Of a stretch of 64,000 bases of DNA, positions 17,913 through 23,329 are shown piece after piece. The position numbers and the translations under genes were made by a program. The stretch spans positions 1 to 64,000 of the IMG/VR virus record IMGVR_UViG_3300031772_000001; one strand, given 5' to 3'. This stretch comes from a virus. How positions within the stretch are numbered: the stretch's first letter is position 1; the number at the start of each line of letters is the position of its first letter. The notes below the pieces were generated by a model that did no database searches, was not told where the DNA came from, and saw only the letters and a list, made by a program, of their open reading frames with translations.

Positions 17913-18235
17913 TCTAAAACCTCTTTCCATTCAGAGTAAAGTAATGTTACCCCACTCTTCTCAACAGCACCAAAATCAATATCATCCCAATTCCGAATAT
18001 TAGCGTTTGGCCTTACTTTTTTAATAATCAACTTCCTTAACTCATTAGGAACCCCTCCTTGATTATTAAAAATTCGTATGTAAGGATCGGTTGTTATACT
18101 TCCAGAAATTTGTGCGGACCAAGAGTAACCACCAAAATTCTTCTTTAACCACTGCTTCAACTCCTTAGAAAAGTCAGTATAAACCTTCTTTTCTTTTGAA
18201 GAAACTTCCTCATACATCTGCTGAAGCAAGCTCAT
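17909..18235 (-). CDS. Putative internal head protein, N-terminal LLQQMYE tag
   Basis: 108 residues starting MSLLQQMYEEVSSKEK; the ATG follows GGGAGATAAT, which decides the start over an ATG six codons upstream. The body (ELKQWLKKNFGGYSW, PYIRIFNN, LRKLIIKKVRPNANI) suggests a small alpha/beta domain. Stop overlaps the next GTG start. Confidence 0.65.
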   Translation of the reverse strand: MSLLQQMYEEVSSKEKKVYTDFSKELKQWLKKNFGGYSWSAQISGSITTDPYIRIFNNQGGVPNELRKLIIKKVRPNANIRNWDDIDFGAVEKSGVTLLYSEWKEVLE

Positions 18236-18236
18236 A

Positions 18237-18518
18237 TTATCTCCCGAAAACATTTTTACCCTTATACTGAAAGAACACTTCCATCTTATCTGTCAAGGTC
18301 TTGATATTGTCCTTGATTCTATCCTCTAAGTCTTTGGCAACAACCTTGGGATCTTCCTTTTGACGCTCAACACGATCCACAAACTCCTTCTCCCAATCCT
18401 TAGAGTTAGACGCTATTTTCTTTGAAATAGAAGCACCCGAAGGAAGCTCCAACACAACAACTGCCTTGTCCCTCTTAGGGAATGTGCTTACCTCATACAT
18501 CCTTTTCAAAAGAGCCAT
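18237..18518 (-). CDS. Putative internal head protein, N-terminal LLKRMYE tag
   Basis: 93 residues starting MALLKRMYEVSTFPKRD. Lys-rich body with a strand VVVLELPSGASI and a long charged helix (WEKEFVDRVERQKEDPK to IKTLTDKMEVFF). Ends one base before the next tagged ATG. No family recognised. Confidence 0.65.
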   Translation of the reverse strand: MALLKRMYEVSTFPKRDKAVVVLELPSGASISKKIASNSKDWEKEFVDRVERQKEDPKVVAKDLEDRIKDNIKTLTDKMEVFFQYKGKNVFGR

Positions 18519-18520
18519 GA

Positions 18521-19072
18521 CTACACCTTACTTCTCTGAATCTTATTCAACCTATCATTCGACTTCTTAACCCTTTCAGCATCCCCGGACATCCTCGCCT
18601 TCACCACAGAAGCCCTCGCACGAGCAACTTTTTCAGATTTACTACTCACGGCTTCAATAACCCTACCACCCTTACCACGCTTCTTTTTCTTATACTCGGG
18701 GTCAATAGAATCTGTTGAAGGGTAATAAAACTGCTTTCCAGCAGAACCAACTGACCCCGCAGTAGTCAACTCATACATCGCCACAATCAATGGGAAAATG
18801 GATCTTTCGTTCTTTTCTCCTCTTGCCTTCTCAAAAGCAACCGGAGAGTAATCATGTGTCTTGAGCCATGACTTAGCCTCTGCCGGAGTAAACTTGTCTG
18901 CTGAGAACCTAATAGACGCTACCGTTGTCCTCCCACCCTTCTCACCCTTCTTTGCCCTTAGACCATACAGCACACTTATCCCCGGCTTAAAAGCATCCGT
19001 CTTCCAACGATAGCCCTTAAACTTCGTGTTATCTATCGTTGCTGAATGATAATTTACAAAACCACGAGGCAT
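18521..19072 (-). CDS. Head protein with FTPAEAKSWL module and internal AMYE tag
   Basis: 183 residues. Residues 50-80 (VASIRFSADKFTPAEAKSWL, then THDYSPVAFE) match a module that I recognise as recurrent in phage head/protease-region proteins. The shared tag appears internally as IFPLIVAMYELTT at residues ~92-104. A strongly basic tail follows (EYKKKKRGKGGR, VARARASVVKARMSG), suited to DNA contact inside a capsid. Cleavage at the tag would release the basic tail (inference). Confidence 0.6.
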   Translation of the reverse strand: MPRGFVNYHSATIDNTKFKGYRWKTDAFKPGISVLYGLRAKKGEKGGRTTVASIRFSADKFTPAEAKSWLKTHDYSPVAFEKARGEKNERSIFPLIVAMYELTTAGSVGSAGKQFYYPSTDSIDPEYKKKKRGKGGRVIEAVSSKSEKVARARASVVKARMSGDAERVKKSNDRLNKIQRSKV

Positions 19073-19084
19073 GAAAACTCCTTC

Positions 19085-19390
19085 TTATGCGGGTATGATA
19101 TACCCTACCTTCTTCTTATCATCCCAAACTGCAACCTTCTCACCCACATTTGAAAGCATATAACACTTTTCCTCAGACTTTATTTCACCCTTATGAAACC
19201 GATCTAAGTCTTTCTTGGAATAAAAGCAATGTGACTCAGAAGCAGAGAAATACTTCTGCTTTTCAAGAAAGTCGTCAAACTTCTTTCTATCTGTAAACTT
19301 CACTACCTTAGAATTAGCTGAAAGAAGTTTTACAACATCAGGAATAATTGGATCAATGTAATCCTCATAAATCTTCACAAGTAAACCCAT
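19085..19390 (-). CDS. Putative internal head protein, N-terminal LLVKIYE tag
   Basis: 101 residues starting MGLLVKIYEDYIDPII after AAGGAG. The body has KVVKFTDRKKFDDFLEKQKYFSA and CYMLSNVGEKVAVWDDKKKVGYI, a plausible small alpha/beta fold. Function unknown; strong neighbour similarity is confined to the tag. Confidence 0.65.
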   Translation of the reverse strand: MGLLVKIYEDYIDPIIPDVVKLLSANSKVVKFTDRKKFDDFLEKQKYFSASESHCFYSKKDLDRFHKGEIKSEEKCYMLSNVGEKVAVWDDKKKVGYIIPA

Positions 19391-19402
19391 AACAACTCCT
19401 TC

Positions 19403-19852
19403 TTATTTCTCAATTATCTCGTACTTTCCAGACTTCTTCTCTTGATCCAACTTGTCTTTTGTAATAACCTTCTTAATTGACTTACCAGAAATCGGAAACA
19501 CATAAGTCACAGCATATTTACCGTCACTACGAGGTAAACTACTCACATAAAGAGTAGACTTCCCTGTAGGAACATCACCAAAACCTTCGTACATCTTGAC
19601 AAGTAATCCAGTATCAACTGCCTCTACCTTTTGAACTCTTGAATTCCAAAGCCTCAACTCGGACATTGGATTTTTAGGAATCTCTTTGAAAATATAATAC
19701 CACTCGGAACCAATCGCATCTGTTGTTACTCTGTCAACAGTAACAGGGGATTTATCCACAGCACGGGGAAATACTAACTTATCACCTTTCTTATACAACG
19801 GCTTCCCTTTTGGGGCTTCAACCATATTACCCCAAATATCCTTAATCTTCAT
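19403..19852 (-). CDS. Putative head protein with internal LLVKMYE tag
   Basis: 149 residues from the ATG at 19852, which overlaps the upstream TGA (TGATG). Residues 1-70 resemble a KOW/SH3-like barrel (YKKGDKLVFPRAVDKSPVTVDRV, interrupted quote: GDKLVFPR ... VTVDRVTTD). The tag VDTGLLVKMYEGFGD follows at ~80-93, then a second beta-rich part (TLYVSSLPRSDGKYAVTYVF). Same architecture as the protein at 15.0-15.4 kb. Confidence 0.6.
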   Translation of the reverse strand: MKIKDIWGNMVEAPKGKPLYKKGDKLVFPRAVDKSPVTVDRVTTDAIGSEWYYIFKEIPKNPMSELRLWNSRVQKVEAVDTGLLVKMYEGFGDVPTGKSTLYVSSLPRSDGKYAVTYVFPISGKSIKKVITKDKLDQEKKSGKYEIIEK

Positions 19853-20196
19853 CAAAACGCCCCGTGAATCTTAGCATAATCCTCTGGGGACAAAATCTTC
19901 TTTGCCTGATCCATTGCAACTATCATAAACTCTTCTCTGGCTCTTTTTGCACCCTCAGACAAGTGACCAAAATAATCAGAAATTGTCTCTATTGCGTCAA
20001 GAGCCTTCACCATCTTAGTATCTTTCAGGATCTCTTTTGCGAGAATCTTCAAGCTCTCGGTGTGCATATTCTGATCCGTTGCCTTCGCAATCTTTTTCAC
20101 AATAGCATCAAGATCCATGACCTTAGAACCAGACTTCACAGTCTCATCAACTACTTTCTTACTCTTTGTGTACATTTCTGCAAAAAGACCTGACAT
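19852..20196 (-). CDS. Putative internal head protein, N-terminal LFAEMYT tag
   Basis: 114 residues starting MSGLFAEMYTKSKKVVDE after AAGGAG. The tag is variant, with Thr at the position of Glu. The body is all-helical (IVKKIAKATDQ, SLKILAKEILKDTKMVKALDAI, AREEFMIVAMDQAKKIL). If the Glu is needed for cleavage this copy may be uncleaved (inference). Confidence 0.6.
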   Translation of the reverse strand: MSGLFAEMYTKSKKVVDETVKSGSKVMDLDAIVKKIAKATDQNMHTESLKILAKEILKDTKMVKALDAIETISDYFGHLSEGAKRAREEFMIVAMDQAKKILSPEDYAKIHGAF

Positions 20197-20221
20197 AGTT
20201 ACTCCTTTACTTATCCTTTTG

Positions 20222-20818
20222 TTATGCTATGGCAAGACCCCTTCGTGCCTGTCCATCTGCAAAAGCCTGTCGCATTTTTTCCAGTTTTCTCTTAGCATCC
20301 TCATAAGTCTTAGCCGCAAACGTAGACCTTGTTTTCTTATCTGTAAATGCAAATTCCTTTAGGTCTTCCCACCAACCATTAAACAAAACCCCAAGCCTAT
20401 CAGCTATACTCTGACCTTCTTTTTTCAAGTCATCAGGTAGCTGTTCTTCTGTGATAAAATGACAAGACTCAACTGTTGTCTTCCCGTAAGGTGCGTAAGC
20501 AGAAGACCCAACCCCTGACGCTGTAGGACTTGTACCTACAAAACCTCTCCGGTCACTCGTAGCACCTGAATAATCAAATCCAGCAACACTACCCTTCATC
20601 TGAAATCGTTTACCATCCCTGTAAGCCGATACTATCTTACCCTCTTTACCTTTTGCCGAAGACACCACATAAGTCCCATCTTGAAACTCATAAGTATACA
20701 CATCCTTAACAAATCCTGTACTTGACTCTTTTGCCTTAGCATCAGCATCCACTTTTCTCTTGAACCCTGTCAAGAAAAGTTCAGAACCAGATTCGTATAT
20801 GTCAACAAGTAAAGTCAT
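20222..20818 (-). CDS. Putative internal head protein, N-terminal LLVDIYE tag
   Basis: 198 residues starting MTLLVDIYESGSELF at the ATG at 20818, one base after the upstream TGA; an ATG four codons earlier lies inside the upstream gene. The body includes a beta-rich part (VYTYEFQDGTYVVSSAKGKEGKIVSAYRDG) and a C-terminal helix (AKTYEDAKRKLEKMRQAFADG). No family recognised. Largest of the simple N-terminally tagged proteins. Confidence 0.65.
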   Translation of the reverse strand: MTLLVDIYESGSELFLTGFKRKVDADAKAKESSTGFVKDVYTYEFQDGTYVVSSAKGKEGKIVSAYRDGKRFQMKGSVAGFDYSGATSDRRGFVGTSPTASGVGSSAYAPYGKTTVESCHFITEEQLPDDLKKEGQSIADRLGVLFNGWWEDLKEFAFTDKKTRSTFAAKTYEDAKRKLEKMRQAFADGQARRGLAIA

Positions 20819-20819
20819 T

Positions 20820-21074
20820 TCAATTCTCATAAATACTAACCAAAAGACTTACAAAAGACTCGTCTTTTGGACCGTACATATTTCCATACAAAATCTTGTT
20901 GATTTCCCACCTCACAGCCTGTCCCCCCATACTACCAAGATCACCCTTGTCTGGTGCCTCCCCTTTTCTTCCTAACTTTTCCCACTGCCATCTTCGGGTT
21001 GCATAATCCTTTTTAGCAACATTTTTGATCCTACTAATGTACTTCAACATCTCTTTTTCTTTAGGCTCATGCAT
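20820..21074 (-). CDS. Small protein with C-terminal LLVSIYE tag
   Basis: 84 residues (starts MHEPKEKEMLKYISRI). Basic and Trp-rich centre (ATRRWQWEKLGRKGEAPDKG, QAVRWEINKILYG). Unlike its neighbours the shared tag ends the protein (SFVSLLVSIYEN then stop). It may be a fusion of an unrelated small gene with the first codons of a tagged gene, or a C-terminal targeting variant. Preceded by a GAGG site, with a hairpin just upstream. Confidence 0.6.
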   Translation of the reverse strand: MHEPKEKEMLKYISRIKNVAKKDYATRRWQWEKLGRKGEAPDKGDLGSMGGQAVRWEINKILYGNMYGPKDESFVSLLVSIYEN

Positions 21075-21099
21075 ACATCACCTCAACTTTTGAAAAGAT

Positions 21100-21119
21100 G
21101 GGGGCACTTTCGTACCCCC
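21100..21119 (-). terminator. Hairpin with GAAA tetraloop and adjacent G-runs
   Basis: On the minus strand GGGGGTAC-GAAA-GTGCCCCC forms an 8-bp stem closed by a GNRA-type loop, followed by ATCTTTTC. The bases just before it on the minus strand are GGGTGGGGGTGGGGG, which could also form a G-quadruplex. It lies between the 67-residue and 84-residue genes. Terminator or attenuator role is inferred. Confidence 0.6.
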
Positions 21120-21134
21120 CCACCCCCACCCAAC

Positions 21135-21338
21135 CTAATTGATCTTGACAACACTCTGCACAGCAAGAGCCGCCTGAAGTGTGTTCAAAGCACTCGAAAC
21201 ATCAGATGCCAAAGTCTGTACCCCACCAAGAGTAAGCGTGCTGATCGTAATTGACACAGCATCAACACCCACCGCTCCGGCATTCAGAATTTGAGGAACA
21301 TGTGCCTCTAAATCCTTACGCGATTCATACAAACTCAT
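21135..21338 (-). CDS. Small hydrophobic head-block protein with MSLYE start
   Basis: 67 residues from the ATG at 21338 that follows TTGGAGGTAG. It starts MSLYESRKDLEAHV, a shortened form of the shared tag (LYE). The rest is Ala/Val/Ser/Thr-rich helix (AGAVGVDAVSITISTLTLGG, ALNTLQAALAVQSVV). Could coat or line the capsid; function unknown. Confidence 0.6.
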   Translation of the reverse strand: MSLYESRKDLEAHVPQILNAGAVGVDAVSITISTLTLGGVQTLASDVSSALNTLQAALAVQSVVKIN

Positions 21339-21378
21339 AACTACCTCCAAATTTGAAATTATTCCAGACACGAGAACA

Positions 21379-21771
21379 CTAAGAGGCAGGTATCTCTCCC
21401 CACTCTTTTGACTTCATCAAAGCATCCATAACAGAACGGGCCTTCTGGGAAAGTTCCGGGTTTTGCCTGGAATTCCAGCGTTCTATGTTGGAGATCGCTC
21501 TTGTCATTGCCGGTTTACCCTTTTTCTTTGCTATCTTGATAAAATGAGAAACAAGGTCTTTAACCGGCCACTCAGACCAAGAGTTTGCTGGCAACTTCGT
21601 GATACCCGGAAACTTCGCCTTCACCATAACCTTTTCAGAAAGAGTTAGCTCCTCAGAGACTTCAAACTGACCCCAAGCATCAACGAAGTCGTTAGCCGCT
21701 TCAAGAAGTTTCTTGATATAGCCTGACCCACAAGACTCTATCGCCTTTGATCTTTTTGAAAAATTCACCAT
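21379..21771 (-). CDS. Hypothetical head-block protein
   Basis: 130 residues starting MVNFSKRSKAIESCG at the ATG after GGAGAG. Helical, Trp/Lys-rich (SGYIKKLLEAANDFVDAWGQ, ELTLSEKVMVKAKFPG, KPAMTRAISNIERW). Lacks the LLxxMYE tag but lies among tagged genes. No family recognised. Confidence 0.55.
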   Translation of the reverse strand: MVNFSKRSKAIESCGSGYIKKLLEAANDFVDAWGQFEVSEELTLSEKVMVKAKFPGITKLPANSWSEWPVKDLVSHFIKIAKKKGKPAMTRAISNIERWNSRQNPELSQKARSVMDALMKSKEWGEIPAS

Positions 21772-21790
21772 AACTATTCTCTCCAACTTG

Positions 21791-21836
21791 AAAAAAGGCT
21801 GTCAAGGAATATTCCCAAACCCTGACAGCCTTTTCC
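21791..21836 (-). terminator. Rho-independent terminator
   Basis: A stem AAAAGGCTGTCA...TGACAGCCTTTT with a short internal loop lies between two minus-strand genes; on the minus strand it is followed by a run of six T. Because both arms end in A/T runs it could work on either strand. Confidence 0.8.
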
Positions 21837-21858
21837 AAGCACCCACCCCTTGTATCAC

Positions 21859-22392
21859 TTACTCGTCACCCTCATCATCGCCCTCATCATCACCCTCATC
21901 ATCTTCCGCTTCAGCATCAGAAGTCCACTCAACGTACTTATCCATCATCTCCACAAGAGCCTCTTCCGCTTCCTCTGTAGACTCCACAGTCACACCCTCG
22001 TCAACGTCATCACCATTGTTTGCATCAACGGCATAGACATCCATCGCACCATCATACGCCTCAATGATGATAGACACGTCTTCAGATTCATCAGAAGAAA
22101 GAACAAGAAAAGGCTCATCACTGTCATCACGGTCTGACACTGACCAGCCACTTTCCTTCGCCAAAGACTCAACAGTATCAAACCAAGCAGTCACGTCATC
22201 AGTCTCAAGCTGCTCACAAGCAGATGCAGTATCGCCCGATCCATCACCAGAATCATCACCAGAGTCATCACCACTTCCGGGGTCATCACCAGAAGGGTCT
22301 TCTACACCCTTCTTCTTTTTTCCTTTTGCTTCATCGAGGACAGCAACACCGCCTTGCTTTATGTCCTCATATATATCAATAAATACTGACAT
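21859..22392 (-). CDS. Acidic putative internal head protein, N-terminal FIDIYE tag
   Basis: 177 residues starting MSVFIDIYEDIKQGG after GGAGG. The tag is followed by KGKKKKGVED, an acidic GDDSGDDSGDGSGD repeat, a folded-looking centre (VTAWFDTVESLAKESGWSVSD, EDVSIIIEAYDGAMDVYAVD) and an acidic tail of GDDE repeats. Such acidic proteins can act as scaffold/core or DNA-mimic proteins (inference). Sits between two terminators, suggesting separate control. Confidence 0.6.
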   Translation of the reverse strand: MSVFIDIYEDIKQGGVAVLDEAKGKKKKGVEDPSGDDPGSGDDSGDDSGDGSGDTASACEQLETDDVTAWFDTVESLAKESGWSVSDRDDSDEPFLVLSSDESEDVSIIIEAYDGAMDVYAVDANNGDDVDEGVTVESTEEAEEALVEMMDKYVEWTSDAEAEDDEGDDEGDDEGDE

Positions 22393-22417
22393 AGTGCCTC
22401 CAAGATACAGGTACGAG

Positions 22418-22576
22418 TTACTTTGTGGTACTCACTTTGTCTGCTCCTGATTTAGCGTGCAAAGAGACAGAAGCAGAAGGAGACTTCTTTTCTCCCATAA
22501 TCCACGAATCTTCGTCTGACTTGGGATTACCCTTCCGGCTTGCAATAATCTTTGCACGTTTTGTTAAAAAACTCAC
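22418..22576 (-). CDS. Small GTG-start protein with tag-like N-terminus (52 aa)
   Basis: 52 residues from a GTG preceded by GGGAGATTGC. Starts (M)SFLTKRAKIIASRKG, which resembles the SLLTRMYE tag at its first four positions but lacks YE. Basic N-half, Ser/Lys-rich C-half. Lies just downstream of a terminator hairpin. Confidence 0.5.
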   Translation of the reverse strand: MSFLTKRAKIIASRKGNPKSDEDSWIMGEKKSPSASVSLHAKSGADKVSTTK

Positions 22577-22593
22577 GCAATCTCCCTACAAGC

Positions 22594-22636
22594 AAAAAAG
22601 GGAAGGCTTGGGCTTATTAAAACCCAAAACCTTCCC
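22594..22636 (-). terminator. Rho-independent terminator
   Basis: GGGAAGG-CTTGGG...CCCAAAA-CCTTCCC pairs over about 12 bp; on the minus strand it ends in TTTTTT. It closes the transcript of the basic/acidic gene at 22.6-23.3 kb. Confidence 0.8.
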
Positions 22637-22646
22637 TAATACCCGA

Positions 22647-23297
22647 CTACTGCTTGTCTTCAGTACCCTCAGTACCCTCGTCACCTTCACCCTCAAGGTC
22701 TTCCGAAACCTCATCAAGATACTCACAATACGAATCAAGGTACTCCTGATCCCGTTCGTCAATCTTACCCTCATGTGCTATCACAGACTCAACAACCTGC
22801 ATCACAGGAGCAATGTCGTTGAGAACAATCGAATACAGTTCGTCATTCTCAAGACCCTCTGCCACACACTCATTCAGATGTGTCATCAGAGATTCCTTAA
22901 TCTCCTCATAACTCTCGTCTGTGAGCTTCGGATTCTTCTCATCAGAGAGAACCGTCTCAAGAACTGCACGAACATTATCAATAGCACTCTCACCATACCG
23001 ACGCTTACGGGTCTTCAGAGCACGCTTCGCACGAAGACGAAGTTTCGACTTCGGAGTACGCCGCATTGCCTTCTTCATAGCACGGGCAAGAGCACGACTC
23101 TTGTACACACCATGCGAACGACGACGAGCCGCAAGACGACGCTTCCGACGCTCCGACGCAGTAGGCTTACGCGAAGCCTCATCAAGCCCATCACTACCCT
23201 CAAGAACAGGTTCCGGGGCAGCAGGAGCAGCAGGCTTTGACCCTCGACCCGCCATGATCGACTCAAGGATCGCCGCTTCGGTAGACTTTCCACTCAT
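22647..23297 (-). CDS. Basic/acidic two-part head core protein
   Basis: 216 residues from the ATG after GGAGGGTACTGTT. Starts MSGKSTEAAILESIMAG (contains ILE, a possible (I/L)xE protease site). Residues ~45-110 are Arg/Lys-rich (ASERRKRRLAARRRSHGVY, RRTPKSKLRLRAKRALKTRK); the rest is acidic (LTDESYEEIKESLMTHLNE to DLEGEGDEGTEG). This bipolar layout fits a scaffold, core or DNA-condensing protein. It follows the portal region, where such proteins are usually encoded. Not recognised by family. Confidence 0.6.
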   Translation of the reverse strand: MSGKSTEAAILESIMAGRGSKPAAPAAPEPVLEGSDGLDEASRKPTASERRKRRLAARRRSHGVYKSRALARAMKKAMRRTPKSKLRLRAKRALKTRKRRYGESAIDNVRAVLETVLSDEKNPKLTDESYEEIKESLMTHLNECVAEGLENDELYSIVLNDIAPVMQVVESVIAHEGKIDERDQEYLDSYCEYLDEVSEDLEGEGDEGTEGTEDKQ

Positions 23298-23329
23298 AAC
23301 AGTACCCTCCATGTAAAAAGTTTTGAAAA

